Assembly: GCA_003991915.1 (NCBI GenBank)
Contig: RQTK01000208.1
Coordinates: forward strand, 523,793 to 587,792
Origin: Elysia chlorotica
Taxonomy: Eukaryota; Mollusca; Gastropoda; Plakobranchidae
Length of the DNA: 64,000 nucleotides
Direction of reading: 5' to 3'
The notes under the pieces were generated by a model. That model was not told where the DNA came from, ran no database searches, and was given only the letters and a program-made list of their open reading frames with translations. This document shows positions 21,847-32,876 of the stretch, piece after piece. The position numbers and the translations under genes were made by a program. Each line of letters starts with the position of its first letter. Position 1 is the stretch's first letter.

Positions 21847-22005
21847 GCAACCCCTACTTGTTTGGTATTTGTCCGTACATGTATAACGTGACCGGCTGGG
21901 ACATGACTTATGTTATCATCCGCTGTGTGGCAGCACGTAGAAGACTTTAGTCTTGGGACTCGTCCACAATATAGCCTATAGTAATGGCGACATTGGTCAC
22001 CAAGC
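21847..22005 (+). mobile_element. Second SINE body in direct tandem
   Basis: GACCGGCTGGGACATGACTT, then GTGTGGCAGCACGTAGAAG and TCGTCCACAATATAGCCTAT. It follows the previous SINE head to tail and lacks a head, so this is a partial dimer. Confidence 0.8.
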
Positions 22006-22220
22006 AACACACACAAAATTAAACAAATAAACATGTATTGACAGAATACTATTCACTTTCTGTCTCGTTTTAAGAGCGCTACCTGTGAAAAAGGGGTTTT
22101 GTCTCATGGTTATATTGTAGACTCTTAAGACACAGTAATCTGAAACAGTCACAGTAGAAGACTGTTGTTATATTGTTTGCCATAAAACAAGATATTAAAA
22201 AGAAATTCATTATTGGTTTA

Positions 22221-22300
22221 AAAACAAAACAAAACAAAAAAACAACAACAACAAAAGCAACAATAACAACAACGAAGACCACAAAAATAACAACAACAGC

Positions 22301-22338
<38 letters not shown>

Positions 22339-22341
22339 CCC
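22221..22341. repeat. (CAA)n microsatellite
   Basis: CAAAA grading into CAA trinucleotides. Confidence 0.95.
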
Positions 22342-22885
22342 AACAAACTTACCAGGCTTCTTACGTAATAGAATAACAAAGGTTCACAAAGACAGTTCAG
22401 CGCAGGATCAAAATCTGCCGTTCTAATGTTATTGATGAGGAATTATTATGTGAAGAAATTCATGTTGAAAATAATTATGATAAAGCCTGCTTTGTCAGGT
22501 TTACAGCGTCAGTGGGTTTTTTGTGTCCTTTATGAGCTTCATATTTGGAGGACTTCGAATTAAATTTTTTAATTTTTTTCTAAAAGTGTGTCAAAAGCTT
22601 ATGATGAGTTTTCTATAGCTTCCAAAGATTGTACGGCCGATTTTGAATCTGTGAAAAGGACTGTATGCGTTGCCAGGGATGGATTTCTCTAGAAAGTTTC
22701 ATTAATTTAATGTTAGAAGATTTGCATGGATGCCTTTAAGCTCAGTCCCAGAGTAAGAGCATGTTTCGCCGCAGGCAGAATAAAGCTCTTTGGAACTTCC
22801 GTCTAGAAAACATATCAACGCACCGTGGGTTTAAAGGTGGACCCATCTGTATAAATGTGGATCTATCAATAGTTCTCTTAACTGT
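22342..22885. other. Unassigned sequence
   Basis: No recognisable gene. Some codons look protein-like around 22590-22700 but the frame is interrupted and no motif was identified. Confidence 0.3.
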
Positions 22886-22887
22886 CA

Positions 22888-22936
<49 letters not shown>

Positions 22937-22958
22937 CCCCCCCCTCTCTCTCTCTCCA
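22888..22958. repeat. (CT)n microsatellite
   Basis: CT repeats with a central run of eight C. Confidence 0.95.
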
Positions 22959-23220
22959 CTTAACGTGTTAAACAACTAAACCAACCATTACTTACCTTCC
23001 CTTCAACATCCAAAGGTTGGCATTCTTTTTGGGAACTTAATTAAATTGAAACTTTATTCAATCAAAGTTAAAATACATAGTGTTGGCGGGAGAAAAACCA
23101 ACAGTATTGGGACATGCTTAAAGTAAAAACGACATCACCAAAACACCATTATTAAGGAGAAACAATTCAAGGTAACTATAAACAATGTACAAATAAATCA
23201 TAACGAAACAAAACCATACT

Positions 23221-23318
23221 CTTTCTACACCTCTATCTCTTTCTCTCCTCCATTCTTGGTCTTTCTCTCTCCTGTCTCTCTCGTTCTTTCCCTTTGTCCC
23301 TCAATCTCAGAATTATCC

Positions 23319-23350
<32 letters not shown>

Positions 23351-23368
23351 CCTCCCTCTCTCTTTCTC
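23221..23368. repeat. CT-rich tract with (CTGT)n
   Basis: Pyrimidine-rich, with about eight CTGT units at 23319-23350, ending at the SINE start. Confidence 0.85.
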
Positions 23369-23369
23369 T

Positions 23370-23528
23370 GGGGCGCGCGGTGGTCCAGGGGTAGAACATC
23401 GGCTTCCAACGCAAAAAGGTCCCGAGTTCGAATCCTGGCAGTTGCGTTCCCTACTGGTTGGGTCGGTGTCAGTATATAGGCTATATAGTCCTGATATGCG
23501 GCGTTAAAACCAACTCAACAACAACTCA
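23370..23528 (+). mobile_element. SINE with intact tRNA-like head and internal deletion
   Basis: Begins GGGGCGCGCGGTGGTCCAGG. Box A is GTCCAGGGGTAGAACATC and box B is AGTTCGAATCC. The body starts normally at CTGGTTGGGTCGGTGTCAG but jumps directly to TATAGGCTATATAGTCCTGA, losing roughly 115 bp of middle. Ends AAAACCAACTCAAC. One of the clearest heads in the window. Confidence 0.92.
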
Positions 23529-23870
23529 AAAACTCTCTTTCTCTCTCCAATCTGTGATCCAACAATTTCCTATAAACATCAACTGAAAAAAACAACAACA
23601 ACAAATAAAACAAACAAACTAAAAAACAAAAAACAAACAAACACAAAGAACTCAATACAAATCTGGAAAAAAAATCCACGAACAAACAAACAAACAAGCA
23701 AACAAATAAAAGTGTACCCTTGAAGACCTAGCTAAACATAATACATTTGTCCAGGTCGCGAGAGGGGACTAAGAAATTACATTAGGTCGCCAGGGGAATG
23801 ACCGCCCGGGGTGTTTATATTATAATACTTAGTGTGAGTCTGCTTTTCTGTCTCATCTACATTTCTCATC
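23529..23870. other. A/C-rich then unassigned
   Basis: AAACAAAC-type low complexity at about 23588-23708. The remainder is unrecognised. Confidence 0.5.
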
Positions 23871-23871
23871 T

Positions 23872-23872
23872 G

Positions 23873-23907
<35 letters not shown>
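23872..23907. repeat. (CT)n microsatellite
   Basis: Short pure CT tract. Confidence 0.9.
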
Positions 23908-23909
<2 letters not shown>

Positions 23910-24635
23910 CTACAAGTGTCTCTTTCATGTTCGCTCTGGTTCGCTAACCTCTAATCGCTTTCTCTCTTGCCCATTATGTGTCTCTCTCTATGTTACCATT
24001 TCTGTACTTTGCGCTTTCTCTTTTTACCCCTCCCCCCCCTCCCTTCTATCTCACATTCATACTTTCACACCTTCTTAGTAGTTATTGGATCATGTAATAA
24101 AATCTTTGCTGACTTTTCTACCTCGCCTCCCACTATAAAAACCCGATGTAACAATAACAACAGTAGACATAAAAGCAACAGTGTTTTTCTCGTTTACGTA
24201 ATTCCGATATTTTTCCTTTTTACCTTAAACCCCTTCATACTGTACATCGTTTCCAATGAATGGATCTGGCAACAACTTCAGCCCATGGGTCTGTTGATTA
24301 AAAAAGCTTTTACATCGTCATCATTTTGCTTAGGTATAAGGTTCTTTATCCTGTAATCAATATTACTTTTCCATTTATTTTTAGCATTATGATACTTTAC
24401 CGTCCGTGCTAGCTTGTAATTGTTAGTGCGATGGTCTCTTATTTCAGAAGTTCCAGGTTCAATCCCGATGGGAACGGGCAAATTTATTTGTCGGAGCCTA
24501 TACTGGCCGAGTCGAATTTTAGTATCGGCGAAAAATATTAGTATAAGTATTAGTTATATATCTTTATTATTATTTTAGGAGCACATTCGCGTTATAGCCT
24601 ATACACAGACACTGAACGTTATGTAACCACCAAAC
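23908..24635. other. Unassigned sequence with a possible tRNA-like head
   Basis: Around 24420-24480, TAGTGCGATGGTCTC and GGTTCAATCCCGATGG are spaced like boxes A and B and are followed by TATTTGTCGGAGCC, resembling the second SINE head type. No full body follows. Confidence 0.35.
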
Positions 24636-24639
24636 CGAA

Positions 24640-24846
24640 CAATCAACCTACCAATTAGGCAACAAACAAACCAAACAGTCATTCACCCAAGCAAACAGTA
24701 AACCATCCAACCAAACAGTCAACCACCCAACCAAACAGTCAACCACCCAACAAAACAGTCAACCACGCAACCAAACAATCAACCACCCAACCGAATAATC
24801 AACCAACACACCAGGCAACAAACCAACCAATCAATCAATCAACCAC
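24640..24846. repeat. ~20-bp CCAAACAGTCAACCACC minisatellite
   Basis: Units of about 20 bp (AACCAAACAGTCAACCACCC) repeat with variation, ending in CAACCAATCAATCAATC. Confidence 0.85.
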
Positions 24847-24849
24847 CCA

Positions 24850-25302
24850 TCCGATTTGTTTATTTTTATATCCACACACGCACACCCACATACACACGTA
24901 ACTGATTGTCTGTCTGCGGTGGTTGCTTGTCAATGAAAATTCACGTCAGCTTATGGGGCTGACCCCTTTCTCTAGAAAAACGTAAAAGAAATAAAAAATC
25001 ATGTGATGGTTGTACTTTTTTTTTTTTCGTAAACAATCTGCTGAGTGGGCTAGAACATAGATCTATTTTAAATTACTTTTTGCACACGCCCGCTTACAAG
25101 CACCACGTGACTTTTGTGAGAAAGAGGTCGGACCCATTCGCATTGTTACTGTTTATCTTTCTTCTTTGTCATATCTTCATCACTTCATTTATGTGCACAA
25201 TCTAATTATCAACACATCTTCACTATGTGGATTAAATGCATGTGATCAGCCTTTTTACTCTCTATTTAACTATCAGTATACCTGCCTAGCTGTAAGTAGT
25301 GT
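24850..25302. other. Unassigned sequence
   Basis: No gene or family recognised. Confidence 0.35.
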
Positions 25303-25311
25303 CCATCTATC

Positions 25312-25342
<31 letters not shown>
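25303..25342. repeat. (CTAT)n microsatellite at gap edge
   Basis: CTAT tetramers run into the N gap, so the array is truncated. Confidence 0.95.
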
Positions 25343-25548
25343 NNNNNNNNNNNNNNNNNNNNNNNNNNNNNNNNNNNNNNNNNNNNNNNNNNNNNNNNNN
25401 NNNNNNNNNNNNNNNNNNNNNNNNNNNNNNNNNNNNNNNNNNNNNNNNNNNNNNNNNNNNNNNNNNNNNNNNNNNNNNNNNNNNNNNNNNNNNNNNNNNN
25501 NNNNNNNNNNNNNNNNNNNNNNNNNNNNNNNNNNNNNNNNNNNNNNNN
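25343..25548. other. Assembly gap (206 N)
   Basis: Run of N beginning inside a CTAT microsatellite. Open frames spanning it are meaningless. Confidence 0.99.
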
Positions 25549-26279
25549 GAAGCCATAGGAGTTGCCAGGGAGTTGCCCTCTCGCCCTTACAGACGTATGT
25601 CCGGGCTTCAGTTGCGACGAATGAACTTCCGGAGTTACAGGATATGACGTAACTGTTGATATGTTGCTTGGTGATCCCTGTAAATTAGAACGAGGCGAGA
25701 CTGATGGGAGAAAATAATACAATGTATGTTGTAAAGGTTATCGGGGAATTTATTAGGAAAAGTAAAAACAATAAAATATGCGATATCATGTTGTATGACT
25801 TGAGTGTGAGTGTGTATGTGCGTGTCTGTGAGTGTGGGATACAATTATTTTGTTGAACTCGTTGAAGATGTTTTTATTTTGTTGTAGTGCTTTTTTCTTC
25901 TTATAATGTCTATTGTGGCTATATTACAATTTTTGTGCCAGTCTTCACAATAGAAAAAAAAGTTTTTGATAAGCAAATAAACAAAACAAAGCAAAAGAAT
26001 ATTGAGAAAGAGAAAGAAAATTTATACATTGACAAGAACGCGGAGAGAGAAACATTGAAAGATGTTCAGTAGAGTTAATTTGGCTTACTTCTAAAGTCAA
26101 AACTTTTAAAGCTGTAATGTGAATAGACCCCAGGACTAACATTTGACATTTAAACGTCGTGCTAGACAGAGATAAATTCGAGATACATTTATCTGGGTCC
26201 CGGTCTCAGTCAGTCACATTAATTCTCCCGATTGGGCGCCAGTTCGCGCGCTCTCCACAAAGACATATTAAAAATAAAC
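25549..26279. other. Unassigned sequence
   Basis: Just after the gap, a GC-richer segment (25549-25700) has mixed codon content but no recognised motif. Around 26120-26225, AGACCCCAGGACTAACATTT and GTCTCAGTCAGTCACATTA are faint antisense SINE-body matches. Confidence 0.35.
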
Positions 26280-26424
26280 TAAAGGGGAGAGAGGAAAAGG
26301 AACGGAGAGAGACACAAAGAGAGAGATGGAGAGAGTGAAGAAAGAGAGAGAGAGTGAGTTAAGACGGTTAACCTCCAACGTCAGCACTATAATAGGCTAT
26401 AGTATAAAGGGGCCCCAAGTCTGA

Positions 26425-26491
<67 letters not shown>

Positions 26492-26512
26492 TAGAGAGAG
26501 TGATGGAGAGAG
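26280..26512. repeat. (GA)n tract containing a SINE tail fragment
   Basis: GA-rich from 26284, interrupted at 26354-26424 by an antisense SINE tail (TTAACCTCCAACGTCAGCAC through GGGGCCCCAAGTCTGA), then GA again. The second GA block starts at the SINE's CTGA position. Confidence 0.9.
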
Positions 26513-26734
26513 ATAACACGAAAGAAAACTTGATGATAAGAAAACAAAGTATACTAATTAGTGAAATTAAGTATAATTAATTTGAGTCTCACAGAAAAAA
26601 AGAAACTGCGTCCGTTATACCCTCAATAAGAATTTCGAACAAAAAGCAAAAAATCATCATAGCCATAAGCCACTGATTGTGACCTGTCTGACGCTATAAA
26701 GATTAATGTATTACCCCGGTAACTATATTTCTTT

Positions 26735-26960
26735 TTAAGCGTTTTGTAGGGTTTGGTTCCTTAAATTAGATTCTATCATCTGAAACTAGACTATATCTTG
26801 AACGGGTCTGAAGACTAACGTCTAAAAAGTTTTACATGCTGCTACACGTAATCACTGCGGGAATATGAGGGGTTCCGTCTTAGCCGAAACTATAAAAAAA
26901 ATTCTCAATCGTGGATTCAAACCCTACCGCTTGCGCCGCCCTCCTCCCTCTTTTCCAAGG
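26735..26960 (-). mobile_element. Highly diverged antisense SINE
   Basis: The order GACTATATCTTGAACGGGTC, GAAGACTAACGTCT, ATGCTGCTACACG and TTCCGTCTTAGCC follows the antisense SINE body. A box-B-like GATTCAAACCCTACCGC ends it. Confidence 0.6.
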
Positions 26961-27174
26961 ATCAAACTCGCAACAACCCAAGTAGAAGCCGCAACCTGCA
27001 CCAATTTATGATACCTTGTCTTTTCCCTTATACAGAGAAAAAAAAAATCACTATTAAAAACCAAGGCAACGGGCCGTTAGTAAAATACCCATTTGTTCTG
27101 GACTTAGCTAGCATGACATAGAAGCGCTCTCAACCTGAATTATAAAAATTAAACTAGAAAGTCCTAAATACAAG
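26961..27174. other. Unassigned sequence
   Basis: No gene or repeat recognised. Confidence 0.3.
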
Positions 27175-27341
27175 TTAGTGTTAGTTTAATATGACTGATA
27201 GAACATGAGTCATTTTATCCCAGACCTGGCTTGTGTGTGGCAGTACAGTGCATCAAAATATCAGACGGAAGTCTAAAGACCCGTTTACAATATAACTTAT
27301 ATAGTTCAAACGTCGTACGTTAAACCAACCCAACTACAACT
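27175..27341 (+). mobile_element. Diverged SINE body and tail
   Basis: GTTAGTTTAATATGACTGAT, TTGTGTGTGGCAGTACAG and CGTACGTTAAACCAACCCAAC are in SINE order. Head missing. Confidence 0.8.
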
Positions 27342-28240
27342 ACATGTTAGAAGTTTTTACTTGTTAGTTCTTGTACAGTTTTTAATAATCCATAAATATT
27401 TCTTGTCTTCTTATTCATTTTCTTACAATTAAATTTGCTTTATTAATATTTCTCTCATTGTTTGAATATCTCTATTTCAGTGCCTGTCTGTCTCTGTCAT
27501 TTCCATTGTCTGTATTTGCCTTTTCTTCTAGAGTCTATGACGGTTCCACGATCTCCTTTTTTGTTTATTTGTATATCTATTATTTTGTATTTTTCGATGT
27601 CTGTTTCATTGTCCAACTGTCTTTATGTCTCTCTCTGTGTTTCTCCTTTGTTTTTTTGTTTTCAAATTTTGTTTGATTTTTAATTTGTTCATTTTCTCTT
27701 TTTTGTTTCATTATTTAAACTTTCACGTTTCTGTTAATCTTCTAACCATATTGCCTAAAAAAACTTTTTAAAGAATCATTTCTCTTGAAAGACTTAATGG
27801 ATATTATTTCTTTGTTTTCACCCGGTCTTAAGATATTTATTTATTAAGTTGAATTGTTAGTGTTGTTAAGACGAGATAGTAAAGTCAGATATAAAACATG
27901 AATTCAACACAATAAACTAATAATTACGTTATCCAGTAAATGCCGTTGTCCATGTCTGTCTTTGTCTTTTGTCTCAACACGCGATAATATAGACATGGCT
28001 TAACTTTATTTCTTTCTCTTCACTTAAAAATATGAATTTTAAACAAATCAGATCGTCTTTTATAAATTTTTGCCACATTACTTCTTATTTACACGTTATA
28101 AAAAGAAAGACAACAATTTGACTTGAAGTAATTTAATAATAGGAAATCATTTATTTTTTTACCATTTAATTTAATTTACCTTTACTATAAATTCATAATT
28201 TCACTGATGATTGAATGAGTAGAGCTTAAAGCCAGTTTCG
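27342..28240. other. AT-rich unassigned sequence
   Basis: T-rich and AT-rich, with TGTCT patches. Frames near 27460-27680 are low-complexity chance frames. Confidence 0.4.
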
Positions 28241-28300
28241 TTGAGTTGGTTTTAACGTCCAACGTCTGCACTATATCGGCTATATTTACATTGGGGCGAA
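28241..28300 (-). mobile_element. SINE tail fragment
   Basis: TTGAGTTGGTTTTAACGTCC then GCACTATATCGGCTATATT. Confidence 0.8.
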
Positions 28301-28365
28301 AGATCTAAAGAGTGAACATGTACCAATTCATACATTTATAAATACGAAGTTATATTCAATGTTAG

Positions 28366-28520
28366 TGAGAGAGAGAGAGAAAGATAGAAATGGCGATAGA
28401 TAGATAGATACATAGATAGATAGATAGATAGATAGAGAGAGAGAAAGAGGGAGAGAGAGAGAGAGAGAGAGAGAGCTAGAGAGAGAATTAGAGAGAGAGG
28501 GGGGGGGAAGATGGAGAGAG
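28366..28520. repeat. (GA)n / (GATA)n compound microsatellite
   Basis: GATA core flanked by GA tracts, followed by a run of G. Confidence 0.95.
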
Positions 28521-28552
28521 AGAAACGAATTTGGAGGGGGAGGGATGGGGTA

Positions 28553-28770
28553 ACGAACTGGTGTAAGTGGTAGAGCACTGGGCTTCTATTAAAGATGTCT
28601 CTTGTTCGAGCCGACGATGATGCTAATGTATTTGTCGGATTTCGTTTCTTTCTTTAGTGGGGGCGGTGTCAGTGTAACATAAAGGCTGGTATCACAGCTG
28701 TCTGTGTGCAATACACGTAAAATTGTCAGACTTGAAACTTGTTACCCGACCGCGATATAGGCTAGTTGTT
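28553..28770 (+). mobile_element. SINE with second-type tRNA-like head
   Basis: AACTGGTGTAAGTGGTAGAG (box A region) and CTTGTTCGAGCC (box B), then a TTTGTCGGATTTCG linker typical of the second head type, then GGCGGTGTCAGTGTAA. Diverged and shortened tail. Confidence 0.75.
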
Positions 28771-28956
28771 AACTTGTCCCCCTACTGGTTGGGTCGGTAT
28801 CAGTTTAATCTGACGGGCTGAGAGAGGAGTCATGGTAATATCCCCGCACTGTCTAGTGCGTGACATCATATAAAATTGCCAGACGTTAGTCTTGGGCCCC
28901 GTCCACAATATAGCAATACCAGTGCTGATATTGGACGTTGAACCAACTCAACTTAA
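28771..28956 (+). mobile_element. SINE body in tandem with the previous copy
   Basis: CCTACTGGTTGGGTCGGTAT to TTGGACGTTGAACCAACTCA. It lacks a head and directly follows the preceding SINE, a second dimer-like arrangement. Confidence 0.85.
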
Positions 28957-29304
28957 GTACTTACTCTTGCACATTGTATATATTTGCATGTTTCGGAAAT
29001 CGGAACCAGCGCGTGCTAACACTTCTGACACCAATTTAATGTTTTGATACGTCAAGGCCGGATATTAGTTTTTATTGACTGGGGCAAAGAATAACAATAA
29101 CTCATTGCAATAATTACTATTGCTCAACAGGATGTGAAGCACAGGTTTTTAGATTTGTTTTCCGTTAATGTTGGTTGTTTCGTGTTTGATTGAAGGCGTT
29201 AATATAGCACCGTTCGTGCGGGGTTTGCTCGTAGTGACATGAGATACCTTGTAATAACGTATCCCATTTCAAGACTAAAACGATGGGTGAATGCGTCCAA
29301 GCAT
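28957..29304. other. Unassigned sequence
   Basis: No gene or repeat recognised. Confidence 0.3.
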
Positions 29305-29545
29305 TGAGTTCACTTGGTTTGTTAACGACCAACGTCAGCATTTTATAGGTTTTATTGTGTTGTGGACGAGTCCGAAGACAAACGTATGACAATTTTATGT
29401 GCTGCCCCACAGCGACAGTGGGTATCCCCGCCCTGTCTCGTGTATTGCAGCACATATAATTGTCAGACGTCAGTTTTGGGGCCTGTCTACAAAAAAACCT
29501 TTATTGTGCTGATGTTGTACGTTAAACCAACTCAACTCAACAAGC
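29305..29545. mobile_element. Two SINE tails in inverted orientation
   Basis: 29305-29402 is an antisense tail (TTGTTAACGACCAACGTCAG to TTTTATGTGCTGCC). 29403-29545 is a sense tail (TATCCCCGCCCTGTCTCGTG to ACGTTAAACCAACTCAACTC). Together they form an imperfect palindrome of about 240 bp. Confidence 0.85.
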
Positions 29546-29621
29546 CCTACTGGTTTGGTATTTGTCATAACCAACCAAACTCAAATCAAATACTTACACT
29601 TGCACAAACGGCGTTCAAGAA

Positions 29622-29821
29622 CTGAGTTGACTTGGTTGCTTAACGTCCAACGTCAGCGCTTTGTATGTTCTATTGTGTTGTGGATAAGTCCGAAGACAAA
29701 CGTATGACAATATTACGTGCTGCCACACAGCAACAGTGTCGGCACACCTGGACTACTGTCTCAACAGATGATAATTATTATCAAATCAGTCGGTCCCATT
29801 ATACTAACAACGATCCAACCT
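29622..29821 (-). mobile_element. SINE tail and body, antisense
   Basis: GAGTTGACTTGGTTGCTTAA, CGTCCAACGTCAGCGC, GGACTACTGTCTCAACAG and GTCGGTCCCATTATACTAAC. Its left end closely matches the antisense half of 29305-29402, so the two may be a local duplication. Confidence 0.8.
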
Positions 29822-30007
29822 GTACAAACAAAGCAAATGATAGTTAAGAAAAGTACAAACAAAGCAAATGATAGTTAAGAAAAGTACAAACAAAGCAAAT
29901 GAGAGTTAAGAAAAGTACAAACAAAGCAAATGATAGTTAAGAAAAGTACAAACAAAGCACATGATAGTTAAGAAAAGTACAAACAAAGCACATGAGAGTT
30001 AAGAAAA
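29822..30007 (+). repeat. 31-bp minisatellite, 6 units
   Basis: GTACAAACAAAGCAAATGAT plus AGTTAAGAAAA repeats at exactly 31-bp spacing (29822, 29853, 29884, 29915, 29946, 29977). Confidence 0.97.
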
Positions 30008-30041
30008 TCCCATGCTTAAGGGGCTTGGCTACGCCATCTGT

Positions 30042-30746
30042 TATTGTTTTGGGAATCGCAATGCCTGTATGAACTCACTTCTCCCTCCTCACAGCTCGAT
30101 GGGTGCCTGGGCTTGAAGACTAAAACTCGACTAATGAACTCAGTCTGGGAAGGATGTCTGAGTGCAGAGTTAAGGCATGCAAACGTGTGACACATGAAGT
30201 TATCTATTCTACCCATCTCAGTGCAAACGCCTATGAGAAATCATTTATTCATTCTGTCAATTTTTTTCAGTTTACAAAGTTAGAGATTAATGAAATGCTT
30301 GGAATATACAATACAGTATATCATGATTAGGCATAAAAAAGACATTATTGGCAAATAATTTCTTAAAAACAGATAATAAAAAAGAATGGTTGTTGAGTTA
30401 AGTTCGTAGTTCTTTAAGTCAAACCCTAAGGGGGTCTAAGGACCCTAGCGGTTGCGTGTGAGATGACATATATACATATGTAAACCTTCCTCGAAATGAT
30501 CTTTAAAGATGTAATCCTCCCTCGATATGACGATTAGAGATGTAAACCTCCCTCTAGATGACCTGTAGAGATGTAAACCTCTCTCGAGATGACGATTAGA
30601 GATGTAAACCTCCCTCTAGATGACCTGTAGAGATGTAAACCTCCCTCTAGATGACCTGTAGAGATGTAAACCTCCCTCTAGATGACCTGTAGAGATGTAA
30701 ACCTCCCTCTAGATGACGATAAGAGATGTAAACCTCCCTCTATTTG
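30042..30746 (+). repeat. ~705-bp tandem duplication, unit A
   Basis: GTTTTGGGAATCGCAAT, CATGCAAACGTGTGACACAT and AACCCTAAGGGGGTCTAAGG occur at the same spacing in unit B (30747-31262). Unit A ends in a 9-unit 31-bp array. Confidence 0.95.
30479..30745 (+). repeat. 31-bp minisatellite, 9 units
   Basis: TGTAAACCTCCCTCTAGATG then ACCTGTAGAGA, starting at 30479, 30510, 30541, 30572, 30603, 30634, 30665, 30696 and 30727. Confidence 0.97.
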
Positions 30747-31262
30747 TAACCGTTTTGGGAATCGCAATATCTGTATGAACTCACGTCTTACACCTCACAG
30801 CTTTACGGATGCATGGGCTTGAAGACTAGGACTCGACTAATGAACTCAGCTTTAGGAGTATGAGTGCAGAGTTCCGGCATGCAAACGTGTGACACATGAA
30901 GTTATCTATTCTACCTATCTCAGTGCAAACGCCTCTGAGAAATCATTTATTCATTCTCTTAATTTTTTTTCAGTTTACAAAGTTAGAGATTAATGAAATG
31001 CATGGAATATACTATACAGTATATCATGATTAGGCATAGAAAAAGACACATTGGCAAATATTTCTTAAAAACAGATAATAAAAAAAGAATGGTTGTTGAG
31101 TTGAGTTCGTAGCTTTAAGTCTAACCCTAAGGGGGTCTAAGGACCCTAGCGGATGCGTGTGGGATGACATATATACATATGTGAACCTTCCTCCAGATGA
31201 TCTTTAAAGATGTAATCCTCCCTCTAGATGACCTGTAGAGATGTGCACCTCCCTCTAAATTA
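30747..31262 (+). repeat. ~705-bp tandem duplication, unit B with 3-unit array
   Basis: Homologous to unit A, but the 31-bp array at its end has only three units (31180, 31211, 31242). The copy-number difference accounts for most of the length difference between units. Confidence 0.95.
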
Positions 31263-31967
31263 CAGATGGAGATCAACAGTCAATTTGCTTTTCAAGATAC
31301 TGTTACTGTCTATCTTTAGTTAGCCTAACTGTCTTCCCTGTGCCTGCTATTAAAGTTATATAGGTTGCTTTGGTTCTAAATGCAAATGTTTATTTCGTTT
31401 AATTGTACTGACAAACATTCAAAACAGGAGGGGCGGATCCTGAAAGAGATTTTCTTTGTTATCCACATTAGCTAGTTTTAACTGCAACTATTGAAATCAG
31501 CACATTCTGAAAATGTAGGAACAATGTAATTTAAAAAAAAATGGTCACATGGTTGCCATGGTGAGGCCGCCGTATTGAAACTTGTCAGACATGTGCAGCC
31601 ATTGTATCTTAACAATATAATAAAGCAGATTTTGCATATTTGAAATAGATTTTTTACTACAAAATTGTTTTACTTTACTATATAGATCTACCGATCAAGA
31701 GAAAAAACTATTTTGTCTTGACAGAATCTCAGATGTCTAAAAAACTAAACCAAAATTTAAAATACACCTCTATTATATTGTTTACTACATCAAGCACCAA
31801 CACCATACGAATTTCTAAAGCAATTGGTCAATTGGTGTTGAAGGAGATGGATCATGCAACTTTTGAGTAAACCGCATTTGAAAGTAGCTCATATAAAAAA
31901 CTAAAAAATCGCAACAACAAAAATTGTCACAAAATCGATCCTAAGTCAATCCATCAGTTGATGCTAG
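31263..31967. other. AT-rich unassigned sequence with one promoter-like motif
   Basis: No coding frame supported. GTTGCCATGGTGAG at 31552-31565 resembles an RFX X-box (GTTGCCATGGYAAC type) with mismatches at the 3' half, next to a GC-rich GGCCGCCG. A single motif is weak evidence. Confidence 0.3.
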
Positions 31968-32123
31968 TTACCTCTCACCAAACTCGTTTTCTCTGCTTTC
32001 TTTGACAACTGAAACTAATAATCCAGTTTCCAAATAATCAGAATAACTGGAAATCGTGCTAGACGTCTCAGCCACCCAAGGACGATCAGCCAGGCTGTCT
32101 GATGGCGAAGCGGCGCTAGCCAT
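31968..32123 (-). CDS. Candidate first coding exon, unknown protein
   Basis: On the minus strand an ATG at 32123 (purine at -3 and G at +4) opens 51 codons: MASAASPSDSLADRPWVAET, then a serine/tyrosine-rich and acidic stretch ending in VKESRENEFGER, then TAA. The stop lies within a consensus splice donor, AG|GTAACT (GT at 31971-31970), so the frame may continue into another exon instead of ending. Local GC content is above the surroundings. No family recognised and no downstream exon located. Confidence 0.3.
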   Translation of the reverse strand: MASAASPSDSLADRPWVAETSSTISSYSDYLETGLLVSVVKESRENEFGER

Positions 32124-32434
32124 ACCTCGTTATGGACCTTTCTTGTTTACAAGATGAATTGAGGTCAATCTGCCGCGTATTATATCCATATCAGGGTATC
32201 TTCTACGAATGAAACTACTAGACGCGGAGTGCTAATGGACTTGTAATTATTTCTACATGATCCTTTATAACAGCAGCAAGAATCAAATACAAGAAATCAG
32301 TAAAATAATCGGAAGAACCGTTCGTACTAGGGCTTTTCTTTGATGTTTTCTCAAAATAGTGACTGGATTAAAACAAAATACAAGTTTATAATGAAACAAA
32401 ACAACAATTTCAAAACACTAACTTTGTGGTTCAT

Positions 32435-32556
32435 ATGTCCGCACAAATGGATGAACTGACTGCTGAAACTAAAATCAGGAAGTCGATTATCGGACACCTT
32501 ACCGACCATTTCAGGAGACGCCCTGAGAGAGAGAGAGAGAGAGAGCGAATTAACTA
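32435..32556 (+). CDS. Candidate short coding segment, opposed to the previous one
   Basis: ATG at 32435 opens MSAQMDELTAETKIRKSIIG then HLTDHFRRRPE before running into a GA microsatellite. The composition is protein-like, but the segment KSIIGHLTD is part of a 98-bp tandem duplication (32478 and 32577), the start context is poor and no splice donor is evident. Possibly a relic. It lies head to head with the minus-strand frame at 32123, about 310 bp apart. Confidence 0.18.
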
Positions 32557-32668
32557 ATTAAATATTGAGAGAGAGAAGGAAGTCGATTATCGGACACCTT
32601 ACCGACTATTTCAGGAGACCCCCCCCCCCCCTTTCCAACCAAAACCAATTAACTAATTAAATATTAGT
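32478..32668 (+). repeat. ~98-bp tandem duplication
   Basis: AGGAAGTCGATTATCGGACA to CAGGAGAC, and ATTAACTAATTAAATATT, occur twice (from 32478 and from 32577). The first copy contains a GA tract at its middle and the second a run of about ten C. Confidence 0.85.
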
Positions 32669-32762
32669 ATGGGAACGAATATAATGAACCTTTACATCTA
32701 ATTTCACTATGTGTGAAGCTTGTCTTTTTACCGTAATGCCCAAACGTAGGAAGAGGAGGCCT

Positions 32763-32808
32763 TGAGTTAAGTTGAGTTGGTTTAACGTTAAACGTTAGCA
32801 CTATATAT

Positions 32809-32812
<4 letters not shown>
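32763..32812 (-). mobile_element. SINE tail fragment running into a GA tract
   Basis: GTTAAGTTGAGTTGGTTTAA then ACGTTAGCACTATATATAA, followed by GCGAGAGAGAG. Confidence 0.85.

Positions 32813-32876
<64 letters not shown>

Noticed and set aside
29822-30007. Regular 31-bp repeats considered as a CRISPR array
   Set aside because: Units are directly contiguous with no variable spacers, and the genome is animal-like.
31552-31565. X-box-like motif as a ciliary gene promoter
   Set aside because: The palindrome is incomplete and there is no supported gene start in the right orientation.
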